Shown: positions 1 through 8,720 of the stretch, piece by piece | Layout of the letters: each line of letters opens with the position of its first letter | How positions within the stretch are numbered: the stretch's first letter is position 1 | Source: Saprospiraceae bacterium | GTDB lineage: Bacteria; Bacteroidota; Bacteroidia; Chitinophagales; Saprospiraceae | NCBI GenBank assembly: GCA_016714985.1 | Contig: JADKBS010000010.1 | Coordinates: forward strand, 62,001-126,000 | DNA: 64,000 bases | Reading direction: 5' to 3' | Position numbers and translations under genes: made by a program | Notes under the pieces: model-generated | Told to the model about the DNA's origin: nothing | The model's input: the letters and a program-made list of their open reading frames with translations, nothing else | The model's database searches: none

Positions 1-1446
1 GCCATCAATCGCAACTACTGTGATGTGGACATAAGTGGTGTCACAAACGCCGTAATCATCGCAGATAACGATACAAGCTGTATCGGTTCCGAGGCCGATG
101 CCTTCTGCAAACAGGCATAAAGATACGTTGTTCGGCAGAAACTCAACCTCAATACCGGATAAATCAGGGCAAAAATTTGTAATACTTACAATATTGCCAG
201 CCAATTCAGTAGTGTCAAGACAATAGGTTTCGTTTGTGTTAAGCGCTATGGTGTCAATAATTGTACCAGTCTCCGGCAAACCGACATATACACAGATAGT
301 GGTGGTGTCTGTATTGCCATAATCGTCTGTGATGAGGAAGCAGGCTTGGTCGAGTCCGGGCGCAAAACCGGTGTAGATGACACAATTGGTCGTTGGGTCA
401 AAATCGAAGTCAACGCTCTCGCCGCTTTCGTCGGGACAGATGTTTTCGACCGAGGCGACGTTGCCCAGCACATTGCCCAAGTCAAGGCAAAAAGTATCAG
501 AAAAGTTGATGAGGAGCGAGTCCACAATTTTGCGGCCACTGGCTTGGCAAAGCGAGCCATCCACCGTAATGACCACATAGGTCGTATCGCACATGCCCAG
601 GTTGTCGCAAACAACGATGCATGCCTGTTCGGTACCATTGCAACGCAACCCTGCATATTTCAGGCAATAATTGGCTTCATCCAAGTAAAAATCCACGAAT
701 GCTCCGCTGTCACCTGGGCAAACGTTTTGGATGGAAACAGGAGCGCCCAGCAGGTTGAAGTCGTTGAAGCAAACAGAATAAGGCAAGCTGTCCGCTGGAA
801 TGGTATCGTAAAAATAGGAGGGCGGTGGCATGACAACACATTGAACCATCACCATGACGGTATCCCGAATATTGGACGTAAAATCAATGGCAATCATGGT
901 ATTCAGTCCGATAGGCAACTGCATTTCGGAACCTTGGGGCAGCAGCCCAAAGTTCAGCCCAATGATGGACTGGGTAGAATTGGCCATCACTTCCACCTGC
1001 ATATCGGAGTAGTCGGCGCCGGGAGCGCCGCCTTTGATGCTAAGGGTGTTGGGATCTTGCGTCCAAAAACCGAAGGGATCCCAGATGTTCATCAAGCCCA
1101 CCAGTTCGATGACGTCCGTGAACATGCCCGCGTAAGTTTGACCGTTCACAGACCAGCCTTCAAGGTAGTAGGGGCCCATCTCGCCCAGACCGAAAAGCGT
1201 GTTGTAGCTATAAGTGATGGTCGTATCGAAATTGCAGCCTGAGATGCCCGAGGCGAAGGGGCTTCCGTTTTGCAATACGATATAATGGGAAAAATCCGCC
1301 GCCGGAATGGGCAGGCAGACTTTGCCCATTTGGCAATCGGGTGAGTAGGCGTAGAGGGTGTCCATTGGGAAAATACCATCGGCCTTGGCCTTGAACATCG
1401 CCAACGTGGCCACCAACGCTACCAGAAGATGCTTCATTTTATTCAT
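1..1446 (-). CDS. Large secreted protein with Ig-like/cysteine repeats, 3' end cut by window
   Basis: The frame is open from the ATG at 1446 to the window edge (482 codons, no stop), so the C-terminus is missing. An in-frame ATG at 1437 is an alternative start. Residues 1-23 form a signal peptide (MNKMKHLLVALVATLAMF). After about 250 residues there are repeated modules of roughly 75-80 residues, each with paired cysteines and a recurring ACIVxCDxxGxCDTTYV-like core. Such modules are typical of Bacteroidota surface proteins that end in a type IX sorting domain, but that end is not visible here. Function unknown; probably an exported adhesin or structural protein. Confidence 0.75.
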   Translation of the reverse strand, partial: MNKMKHLLVALVATLAMFKAKADGIFPMDTLYAYSPDCQMGKVCLPIPAADFSHYIVLQNGSPFASGISGCNFDTTITYSYNTLFGLGEMGPYYLEGWSVNGQTYAGMFTDVIELVGLMNIWDPFGFWTQDPNTLSIKGGAPGADYSDMQVEVMANSTQSIIGLNFGLLPQGSEMQLPIGLNTMIAIDFTSNIRDTVMVMVQCVVMPPPSYFYDTIPADSLPYSVCFNDFNLLGAPVSIQNVCPGDSGAFVDFYLDEANYCLKYAGLRCNGTEQACIVVCDNLGMCDTTYVVITVDGSLCQASGRKIVDSLLINFSDTFCLDLGNVLGNVASVENICPDESGESVDFDFDPTTNCVIYTGFAPGLDQACFLITDDYGNTDTTTICVYVGLPETGTIIDTIALNTNETYCLDTTELAGNIVSITNFCPDLSGIEVEFLPNNVSLCLFAEGIGLGTDTACIVICDDYGVCDTTYVHITVVAIDG

Positions 1447-1825
1447 GGAACTGCGGTTTTTGTTTCCGAACATTATCATGCTGTTTCAAAAAAAGGCAAG
1501 GCACAGCCTGTACTGCTGAGGCGAAAGTTTGGTCGGTCAAGAACCAGAACAGGAATAGTGGATTGCCGTAATATACTTTAGTGCTCGTCAGAAATGCTGT
1601 TTTCGGTAAGGTCTATTTTGTTGATTCGATTGGCGTTGGAATCGCCCGCCATTGCTATTAAATTAGATTTTATTGCAATACACGAAAATTGTGCCAGAAT
1701 TAACAAAAAAAATAATATATCAACTACCTCCCCCTTCAAAAATCACCCTCCAGTTTTTCAAAAATCACTGAATCCGAGCCGCTGGAATGGTATGTTTGAA
1801 TCCTATTTCACAGTAAATTCATACA
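1447..1825. other. Intergenic region between divergent genes
   Basis: These 379 bases separate the minus-strand secreted protein from the plus-strand sensor-regulator and should hold both promoters. The part from about 1640 to 1820 is AT-rich. I see no convincing small gene, terminator or repeat. Confidence 0.5.
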
Positions 1826-3994
1826 ATGCAAGCCCCTTTTTTGCAGCGATTTGACGCATGGATGGGCCGCACCGTTGCCCTACCAGACGATACCGAGGAG
1901 TCGTTCACCCAGAAGAAATCCTACTTGACGGGCATCTTCCCCCTTTTCGGCATTGTCGCATTCATGACGCTGCTCACCGGGCAACTGGAACTGCGTATCC
2001 TTACCAACTACGGCCTTGCACTGCTCGTGTTTTTTGTGGTGCAATTCGTGGTTTTCATCTGGCTGCGGCGTGGGCTGAAGTGGTTCGTACTAATCAGCAA
2101 CAGTTACAATATCCTACTGGCCTTCGTCACCATGCTGAAACTGGGGGGCATCCCCCACTCCGGCGGCCTTATTTTCGTGGGACTGACCTGCGTGGTATAT
2201 TCCATGATTTACCCCAGCGCAAGGGTGCTTTGGTGGAGCTTCTTCCTCTACCTTGCCACGCTGGCGCTCACGGCAGCGCTCCAGCCCCAACTGACACCGG
2301 CCCCGGAAATGGTTCAATGGAAAAACCTGCTGCTCTTTGTATTGAACTCGTTCTGGCTCTCCGCCAACATCCTCATCCTCGTCTTCTATGTCTATCGGAA
2401 CCAAGCAGAAATTGCGAAGCTAAAAGCCCAACGCCTACAGGAAATGGATGAACTGAAAACCCGCATGTTCGCCAACATTGCCCATGAGTTCCGCACTCCG
2501 CTCACGCTCATCGGCGGCATGGCTGATTTGATAAAGGAAGACCCACAACATCAATTGCGTGAGCGAGCCGAAGTCATCCAGCGCAACGCCAACAAAGTGC
2601 TCCGGCTTGTGAACCAAATGCTGAACCTTGCCCGCTTGGAGGCTGGAGCCATGCCCTTAAACCTTGTGCAATCGGATGTGGCAGCGTTCTTAAAATACGT
2701 TTTCAACTCGTTCACCGGCCTAAGCGAGCACAAGCAGGTTCGGATGCACTATTTGCCCGAAAACCTGCAACTTTTCATGGATTTTGACCCTGAAAAAATG
2801 GAGGAAATGCTAGGCAACCTGCTTTCTAACGCCATCAAATACACGCCATCAGGAGGCAATGTTTACCTGAATTTCCACGTCTCCCCGACCCATTTGATTC
2901 TACACGTAAAAGACACTGGCATTGGTATCTTACCTGAAAAACTGGCCTATATCTTCGACCGATTCTATCGGGTGGGAGGGGAACAACAGCACTACGAAGA
3001 AGGAAGCGGCATCGGCCTGACGCTGGTCCGGGAGTATGTGCAACTCATGGGCGGCGAGATTTCCGTGGAAAGCAAGCCCAACGAAGGCTCCGAGTTCACG
3101 GTCATGCTGCCGATAGCGAATAAGGCTCCTTTGCATTTGGATTTGGTGCTTGCCCATGCCCCTAAAACCATCGAACCCCTTGCTATCGAGCCATTCAGTT
3201 ATGAAAAAGGCAAGGAGGAATTGCCGCAGCTTTTGGTCATTGAGGACAACCCAGAACTCAGCCAGTACTTAAAGACGGTGCTCGGCCCCAAGTTCCGGTT
3301 GCTGACAGCAAATGATGGGGAAAAAGGCATACAATTGGCCATTGAACAGGTGCCTGACCTCATCCTCAGCGATGTGATGATGCCCGGTAAGGACGGCTTC
3401 GAAGTTTGCCGCACCCTCAAAAAAGACTTCCGCACCTGCCATATCCCCATCGTGCTGCTCACTGCCCGTGCGGATACGGCCAGCCGCATCATGGGCCTGG
3501 AGCAGGGTGCAGATGCTTACCTGACAAAGCCGTTCAACAAACGGGAATTGTTGGTTTGCTTGCGCAACCTTTTTGCGCAGCGGGAAAAACTGCGCATCAA
3601 GTACTCCAATCATGCCGAGGAAAACGGTACACCGCACACAGCGGGGTTGGATGAGGTTTTCCTAAAAAATGCCCAATCCCTGCTCGAAAAGAACTTTGCG
3701 GACGAATCCTTTGGCATCGAGGAGTTGTACCACAGCTTGGGCATCAGCCGGGTACAATTGCACCGCAAGCTAATGGCACTGACGGGACAGAGTGCCTCGC
3801 ATTTTATCCGAAACTTCAGGTTGGAAAAGGCAAAAGAACTATTGCTCACCACCACAAAATCCGTGTCTGAAATCGCTTACGAAACGGGCTTCTCCGATGC
3901 CAACTATTTCAGCCGGGTATTCGCCCAAGAGTTTGGGTTGCCCCCATCGGATGTGCGCAAGGGTGGAGAAAAGGCGGTGGAAAAGCCTGTTTGA
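1826..3994 (+). CDS. Membrane hybrid sensor kinase with receiver and AraC-type output domain
   Basis: A one-protein phosphorelay of 722 residues. About six hydrophobic segments occupy residues 30-195 in place of the periplasmic sensor found in most hybrid two-component systems of this phylum. A HisKA domain follows (HEFRTPL, His near residue 220), then a HATPase domain (NLLSNAIKY near 330, DTGIGI near 364, GSGIGL near 395). Next come a receiver (SDVMMPGKDGFE, Asp near 515) and a C-terminal AraC-type HTH from about 620. The kinase probably phosphorylates its own receiver and controls transcription directly. The stimulus is unknown, but it must be sensed in or near the membrane. It stands alone between a divergent gene and a convergent lipoprotein gene. 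Confidence 0.93.
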   Translation: MQAPFLQRFDAWMGRTVALPDDTEESFTQKKSYLTGIFPLFGIVAFMTLLTGQLELRILTNYGLALLVFFVVQFVVFIWLRRGLKWFVLISNSYNILLAFVTMLKLGGIPHSGGLIFVGLTCVVYSMIYPSARVLWWSFFLYLATLALTAALQPQLTPAPEMVQWKNLLLFVLNSFWLSANILILVFYVYRNQAEIAKLKAQRLQEMDELKTRMFANIAHEFRTPLTLIGGMADLIKEDPQHQLRERAEVIQRNANKVLRLVNQMLNLARLEAGAMPLNLVQSDVAAFLKYVFNSFTGLSEHKQVRMHYLPENLQLFMDFDPEKMEEMLGNLLSNAIKYTPSGGNVYLNFHVSPTHLILHVKDTGIGILPEKLAYIFDRFYRVGGEQQHYEEGSGIGLTLVREYVQLMGGEISVESKPNEGSEFTVMLPIANKAPLHLDLVLAHAPKTIEPLAIEPFSYEKGKEELPQLLVIEDNPELSQYLKTVLGPKFRLLTANDGEKGIQLAIEQVPDLILSDVMMPGKDGFEVCRTLKKDFRTCHIPIVLLTARADTASRIMGLEQGADAYLTKPFNKRELLVCLRNLFAQREKLRIKYSNHAEENGTPHTAGLDEVFLKNAQSLLEKNFADESFGIEELYHSLGISRVQLHRKLMALTGQSASHFIRNFRLEKAKELLLTTTKSVSEIAYETGFSDANYFSRVFAQEFGLPPSDVRKGGEKAVEKPV

Positions 3995-4012
3995 GCCAAG
4001 AAGCAAACCTGT

Positions 4013-4333
4013 TCAGTCTTTTGTATCGAGCTTTTCGACCTTGATAAGGTCTTCAATATCGCCCCACCAGTTGTCGTATTTTTCCCACTCCACCTCCACG
4101 GGTATAGGGAACTCCAATTCCGAATTGAAATCAATGTCCGTATTGGATGGTATTTCAAAAAAACGCTTGGTCTCCCCATCAATTTCGATGAACCATCCGC
4201 TACAATAAGGGCTGGCGCATTTGCGGAAATCAATGCCCGTCACCTTGGCGGTACCAGTTTTCAAGTCTGATTTTTCACAGGAAGCAGCGAAGCAAAGCCC
4301 CACCAACACGAACAGCAAAATGAAATTTTTCAT
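4013..4333 (-). CDS. Small putative lipoprotein
   Basis: 106 residues starting MKNFILLFVLVGLCFAASCEK, a signal peptide ending in a cysteine that looks like a lipobox. An upstream in-frame ATG at 4384 would put 17 residues before the signal peptide and is unlikely. The mature part is acidic, has three further cysteines and no family I recognise. It converges with the sensor-regulator gene, 18 bases from its stop. Confidence 0.65.
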   Translation of the reverse strand: MKNFILLFVLVGLCFAASCEKSDLKTGTAKVTGIDFRKCASPYCSGWFIEIDGETKRFFEIPSNTDIDFNSELEFPIPVEVEWEKYDNWWGDIEDLIKVEKLDTKD

Positions 4334-4674
4334 GGCTTTAGATTTTACCCAAAAGACAGTAGAAAAATAGGAAAGGGTTGGCACGATTGCGAAGTGAATG
4401 ATGAATGATAAATGATGAACACTGGCTGTCGGAATGGGTATGCTGGTGGTTGAACACTGGTCCCTATTATTTCTTCTATTTCACGAATGAAACAATAAGG
4501 CGGTTTTTGGAACAAGAATCCAGCATTTACAATCCGTTTGTCCAGAAGATGAAACAATGCGTAAGGTGATTTTGAGGTCTTGAAGGGCATTTTTGAGGTG
4601 TTCTAAAGAAGAAAAAAATTGGGGTTCATGCCCCGGAATTTTTCTTGATTTTTTCACTTTAAATTCCTTCAGCC
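4334..4674. other. Intergenic region between divergent lipoprotein genes
   Basis: 341 bases. At 4393-4420 there is a short run of imperfect AATGATG/AATGATA heptamers, the same kind of array seen at other gene borders here. The 60 bases before the downstream gene are AT-rich and probably hold its promoter. No gene seen. Confidence 0.5.
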
Positions 4675-5184
4675 ATGAAAAAACTGATTTTTCTTTCCAT
4701 CATTTTGATGGCATTCTTCTTCACCGCCTGTGAAAAAGAGGTCATCACGCCTTACGTCGCCATCACCGGCAACTTCACCAACACGCCAGACCCAAGTGCT
4801 GGCTTCTGGGAAGTACTTATTCCCGATGGTTCCGTTTTCATGTCTCCTAAGAAATATGTGGTAAATGGCACTTCTGCCCTTTTCGGGGATGTGGATGAGA
4901 CCAAAAGCTTCATGGAACTGCCAAGCCCAGTGTTTGAGCCAAAGATTGGCGGTTTCACGGGAGGGTGCACCATTACCACCGTGGACAAAGACGGTGACGA
5001 ATTGATTTATGTGGGCGAGTACTTCATGTTCGCCGACCTCTCGAACAAAACCTACCTGCGGATAGACGGAGGTACGGGAAAATGGAAAGATGCGCAAGGT
5101 TGGTTCAACACGACCGGCCAAGCTGACCCTATGACAGGGGTGAACACCGTGAGTGGCACGGGTGAGGTTACAGAACCCAAATAG
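4675..5184 (+). CDS. Putative lipoprotein, beta-barrel-like
   Basis: 169 residues with a clear lipoprotein signal (MKKLIFLSIILMAFFFTACEK; cysteine at residue 19). The C-terminal half holds a GGTGKWKDAQGW segment and a final SGTGEV strand, a pattern seen in small calycin or allene-oxide-cyclase-like beta-barrel proteins. That resemblance is by eye only. Probably membrane-anchored; substrate unknown. A terminator follows at 5207. Confidence 0.7.
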   Translation: MKKLIFLSIILMAFFFTACEKEVITPYVAITGNFTNTPDPSAGFWEVLIPDGSVFMSPKKYVVNGTSALFGDVDETKSFMELPSPVFEPKIGGFTGGCTITTVDKDGDELIYVGEYFMFADLSNKTYLRIDGGTGKWKDAQGWFNTTGQADPMTGVNTVSGTGEVTEPK

Positions 5185-5206
5185 TTTAGTTGGACATCAA
5201 AAGACC

Positions 5207-5240
5207 AGCCTGCCCCGCCCCCAACGGGCAGGCCTCTTTG
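5207..5240 (+). terminator. Rho-independent terminator
   Basis: Perfect 8-bp stem GCCTGCCC (5208-5215) / GGGCAGGC (5226-5233) followed by CTCTTTG, 23 bases after the lipoprotein stop. Confidence 0.65.
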
Positions 5241-5288
5241 ACAACTCTCTGAAAATCAATTTTCTGTACTTTAAACAGTAAATTCACC

Positions 5289-6656
5289 ATGAAAAAGCTA
5301 AGCATTTTCCCAATCCTAATTCTTACACTGTCCATCAGCTACGGCCAATGGACGACCACCAATTTGTCAGAAGCGAAAGATGGTATGGGTGCCGCCGCAT
5401 TGCTGGGCAGCAATACCTTTTGGTTTGCAGGAGGCTGGGGCGACATAGAGGAAACCAACAAAGTGGAAATTTACAATGCCGAAACTGACACTTGGACTTT
5501 TTCACAGCTGTCGCAAACGAGGTCATGGCCAGCAGGTTTGGCTTACAAAGACCATATTTTCTTCGCTGGAGGCATGTTTTGGAGTACTACTTACCAGCCA
5601 ACTTCAAGGGTTGACATTTGGAACAACGAGGCTAGCCAATGGTCAACTGCCGAGCTCTCGATACCACGATTCAGCATTTCTGCAGTAGGCGTTGGCAACA
5701 AGGCCCTGTTTGCCGGAGGCGGCAATTTAATCCAGAACACCGTGTCAAGTACCGTTGACATCTATGATTTCACCACAGGGCAGTGGACTACTACCCAATT
5801 ATCAGGCCCAAGGGCAGCCATGGGCAGTGCCGTCGTAGAAACGTCCAATGGCCCCATCGCTCTTTTTGGAGGGGGTGTGACTGGCTTTGCAGGGCCTGCA
5901 ACGGATTTGGTAGAAATCTACCACGCCAACACGGATTCTTGGAGTACTGCGCAATTGTCGGAGGCCAGGGCTCACCTGAGTGCAACATCGGTAGGCCACA
6001 AGGTCATTTTTGCAGGTGGCATAACCAACGATAACGTCCTTTCGGACAGGGTGGATATTTATGATGCCCTGACGGGCGATTGGACTACCGCAACCCTTTC
6101 AGCACCGAGGTGTACGGATATGACCGACGGTCTGACCAAGACCGTTTGCGGTAAGGTGTACGTAGTGGGCGGTGGCAGGATTGACTTGATTACTGGCGAG
6201 TTTAGCGAGGCATCTAACGTGATTGACATTTACGACCCGGCTACTGACACTTGGTCAGTTGAGTACCTGAACAGGCCCTTGGTCACCCACTCGGTGGTTT
6301 CCGACGGCAACCGGCTCTTGGTAGCGGGCGGTCGCAATACGGAATTTTCCACGATTTACGATGAGGTTGACATTTACACTTGCTCAGCCAATGCCGTTGG
6401 AGAAAGCAAAGCGGCTGCCTCGCAATACCGTATTTATCCCAACCCCAACAGTGGCAGCTTCTTCCTCGAAAAATTGGGTGACAGCCCGCAAAAGCCTGCA
6501 ACAGTTAGGGTTTACAATACCGTGGGCGAGTTGGTGACTGAACGAAACCTTAGCCTTACTGATGAAAGGCTGGATTTGAATTTAATTCCCGGCACCTATA
6601 TCATGACCATTCTTTCTGATGGCAGTAGCCAAACTGAAAAACTGGTGATACAATGA
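5289..6656 (+). CDS. Secreted kelch-repeat protein with type IX sorting domain
   Basis: 455 residues: signal peptide (MKKLSIFPILILTLSISYGQ), then about six repeats of roughly 50 residues with kelch features (FAGG, VDIYDxxTGxWTTxxLS), expected to fold as a beta-propeller. The C-terminal 80 residues contain YRIYPNPNSGSFFLE and end in LVIQ, a type IX (Por) secretion sorting domain. The protein is therefore probably exported across the outer membrane and surface-attached or released. Ligand unknown. A strong terminator follows. Confidence 0.9.
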   Translation: MKKLSIFPILILTLSISYGQWTTTNLSEAKDGMGAAALLGSNTFWFAGGWGDIEETNKVEIYNAETDTWTFSQLSQTRSWPAGLAYKDHIFFAGGMFWSTTYQPTSRVDIWNNEASQWSTAELSIPRFSISAVGVGNKALFAGGGNLIQNTVSSTVDIYDFTTGQWTTTQLSGPRAAMGSAVVETSNGPIALFGGGVTGFAGPATDLVEIYHANTDSWSTAQLSEARAHLSATSVGHKVIFAGGITNDNVLSDRVDIYDALTGDWTTATLSAPRCTDMTDGLTKTVCGKVYVVGGGRIDLITGEFSEASNVIDIYDPATDTWSVEYLNRPLVTHSVVSDGNRLLVAGGRNTEFSTIYDEVDIYTCSANAVGESKAAASQYRIYPNPNSGSFFLEKLGDSPQKPATVRVYNTVGELVTERNLSLTDERLDLNLIPGTYIMTILSDGSSQTEKLVIQ

Positions 6657-6678
6657 CGTATTCGGAATTTACTGTGGG

Positions 6679-6725
6679 CCGCAACGCCCGGCAATCAGCA
6701 GAGGGCCGGGGTTGCGGTTTTCTGT
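6679..6725 (+). terminator. Rho-independent terminator after kelch gene
   Basis: GC-rich stem: CCGCAACGCCCGGC (6679-6692) against GCCGGGGTTGCGG (6705-6717), then TTTTCTGTT. It lies 22 bases after the kelch stop and also reaches the end of the convergent GldN-like gene. Confidence 0.75.
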
Positions 6726-6728
6726 TGC

Positions 6729-7781
6729 TTATATTTTTGAGAAAAAATGGAGGTAGAACATTCGTTTTGAGTACAGATAATTGCCCCCTGCATCAGTTTT
6801 ATCCATCATGGGTGCCATTGATTTTAGGCGATTGGCCACTCGGTTTTTCCGGCTGTCGTAGTACCATTCTTGGGCAAGCATCACCTGCTTAAGGTCGGTA
6901 GGGTTGAAGTCATTTTTGATAACCTGCACTGTTTCGGTGTAAGTCGCTGGGTCAAAGGTGATAACTGTATCAATGGACGACACCATGTGTTCCAAGTCTT
7001 TTTTGGTCAATTTCTCCCCACAACCATAGCGTTCTGTGCTCTCAACTGGATACCTCATGCTCATGGCTTCCGCAAAAAGAAGTTCTGCAAAAGTCTTCTT
7101 TGCTTCGTTCTTTTCCACTTTCAACTTGCTGACTTCCAATGGGTTGGTTTTGTCCAACAACAATACGGCCCATGCGATTTCAGGGCTTTGGGCAGTGGTG
7201 CCAGCTTGAATTTTACCGTCCATGGCCAGCCATGCAAGCGGCGTAGCACCAATCACATTCCCATTGTTGTCGGTCTTGTTTACCATCGGTGCAATAGCCA
7301 ACAACCGGGTCTGAAAACTGCCTGATTTCTTGTCGTAGAAAATGGCTTGGCTCGCTCTGATGAACTTAATATCGTCAGGATTAAGGTCGTTTCGGATGAC
7401 TTGCACGGTCTCCTTGTAAGTGGCTGGGTCAAAACTAATGACCGTATCAATGGTAAAAATGCGGGCTTCCAACAGCTTCTGGTCAATTTTCTTGGTCAAG
7501 TTGACATCTTCAAAAACTTGGTATTTGCCATTTGTAATATCGTCAACCAGCCAGTGTGCCAGCCAATTGTCGGAGATGAAATTCAGGGTGCAGTCGGTAG
7601 GTAAAGGTGCTTTCAGCAGTTGTAAATCAGACCTGAACTTGCGAGCACCGAGCCGGAAATCATGCTCCGTCTCGAAAGTGGCCACATAACTGATTGACTT
7701 TTCTTTGAGCAGGTCATCAATTTGGGCATAAATGGAAAGAGGCAATATTGCAAGCAGCAAAGAGAATAGCAAAGTGCGCAT
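6729..7781 (-). CDS. GldN-like protein with duplicated domain
   Basis: 350 residues from the ATG at 7781, which gives a good signal peptide (MRTLLFSLLLAILPLSIYAQ). A longer frame to 7853 lacks one. The body resembles the periplasmic gliding/type IX protein GldN: DDLLKEK near the N-terminus and blocks like RLLAIAPMVNKTDNNGN. Unusually the core occurs twice: IDTVISFDPATYKETVQV recurs as IDTVITFDPATYTETVQV, each followed by an IAPM or MAPM segment. GldN is normally encoded with gldKLM; none is next to it here. So this is probably a paralogue rather than the secretion-ring GldN itself. Confidence 0.7.
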   Translation of the reverse strand: MRTLLFSLLLAILPLSIYAQIDDLLKEKSISYVATFETEHDFRLGARKFRSDLQLLKAPLPTDCTLNFISDNWLAHWLVDDITNGKYQVFEDVNLTKKIDQKLLEARIFTIDTVISFDPATYKETVQVIRNDLNPDDIKFIRASQAIFYDKKSGSFQTRLLAIAPMVNKTDNNGNVIGATPLAWLAMDGKIQAGTTAQSPEIAWAVLLLDKTNPLEVSKLKVEKNEAKKTFAELLFAEAMSMRYPVESTERYGCGEKLTKKDLEHMVSSIDTVITFDPATYTETVQVIKNDFNPTDLKQVMLAQEWYYDSRKNRVANRLKSMAPMMDKTDAGGNYLYSKRMFYLHFFSKI

Positions 7782-7922
7782 GGTACGGATGATGTTTAGT
7801 GGTGAAAAAAATGGAGGACAAACCAATAATACCGACCTGACCAAAAGCAACATTTACGCATAGATACAAGAAAAATCTGCATTGGTGTTTTGTTGAAAAA
7901 CCAATACTTTTGTTCAAAGTTC

Positions 7923-8054
7923 ATAACTGCTTAGCAAGGGGTATTTTTTGGGAAAAAATTGAAAATTTTTCCCAAAAAAATACCCCAAAATGTGGGAGGA
8001 GAGAGAAAAAATTTCATTTTTTCTCTCTCCTCCCACACCCTCCAAGGCAGTTAC
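7923..8054 (+). mobile_element. MITE copy 1 (two-hairpin element)
   Basis: 132 bp with imperfect terminal inverted repeats (AACTGCTTAG at the left, AAGGCAGTTAC at the right). Inside are two hairpins: one of about 20 bp (arms starting GGGGTATTTTTT) and one perfect 20-bp hairpin (GTGGGAGGAGAGAGAAAAAA and its complement). It is flanked by CAAAGTTC (7915-7922) and CAAAATTC (8055-8062), an 8-bp target duplication with one mismatch. Same family as the elements at 25993 and 44252. It lies just upstream of the Uma2 gene. Confidence 0.85.
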
Positions 8055-8068
8055 CAAAATTCAAGTAT

Positions 8069-8707
8069 ATGTTTGAAGATACCTACGGCAATTTGGCGCA
8101 GCCGCCGCTACAGTTAACGAAAAAGGAGAAGTTCGTTACGCTGAAGGAGTATGTGCTTTGGGAGGCCAAGAAGCATGAAAAATATGAGTATCACCATGGC
8201 AAAATCGTTAAAATGCCATACGCTAGATTCCCGCACAATGAGATTTCCACCAATATCATAGGTGCATTCAAGATTGCATTCAAATCGTTGAGCAAGAAAT
8301 ACCGCATTGCCAGCAGTGACCAAAAAATCTATATTCCCACAGTAAATCATGGCGTTTATGCTGACGCTTTAGTTGTTTCAGAGGAACCTAAATTCTGGGA
8401 TGACGACAACTTGCTACTGATAAATCCTCTATTGATAGTAGAGGTATTATCACCGAGCACTCAAGCCTTTGATAGAAATGGCAAGTTTGACCTCTACAAA
8501 AACTTGCCCTCGTTTACAGAGTATTTGTTGGTTCGACAAGATACTTGTGAAATAGAAACCCGCTTCCGGGAAGAACCAAACCTCTGGCGGGAAACAGTTC
8601 AAAAAGACCTAAATGGAATGGTTCACCTTCGCTCTATCGGATGTGATATTCCATTGGCCGACATCTACGAAAACATCGAATTCCCACCGCCAAAAACCAA
8701 AAAATAG
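8069..8707 (+). CDS. Uma2 family (DUF820) putative endonuclease
   Basis: 212 residues from the ATG at 8069. The frame is open upstream to 7910, but that part is translated MITE sequence. The protein has the restriction-endonuclease-like core of the Uma2/DUF820 family: E-Y-H-H-G-K near residue 43, then YADALVVSEE and LIVEVLSPSTQAFDRNGKF, giving the D...E-x-L arrangement, and YKNLPSFTEYLLV near the end. The role of these proteins, common in cyanobacteria and Bacteroidota, is unsettled. The MITE ends 14 bases before the start, so it may have replaced or altered the original promoter. Confidence 0.85.
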   Translation: MFEDTYGNLAQPPLQLTKKEKFVTLKEYVLWEAKKHEKYEYHHGKIVKMPYARFPHNEISTNIIGAFKIAFKSLSKKYRIASSDQKIYIPTVNHGVYADALVVSEEPKFWDDDNLLLINPLLIVEVLSPSTQAFDRNGKFDLYKNLPSFTEYLLVRQDTCEIETRFREEPNLWRETVQKDLNGMVHLRSIGCDIPLADIYENIEFPPPKTKK

Positions 8708-8720
8708 CCTGCACACCATT

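Noticed and set aside
346..1242. Plus-strand 298-codon frame opposite the secreted repeat protein
   Set aside because: The minus strand has a signal peptide and repeated cysteine modules over the same bases; the plus frame has no recognisable pattern.
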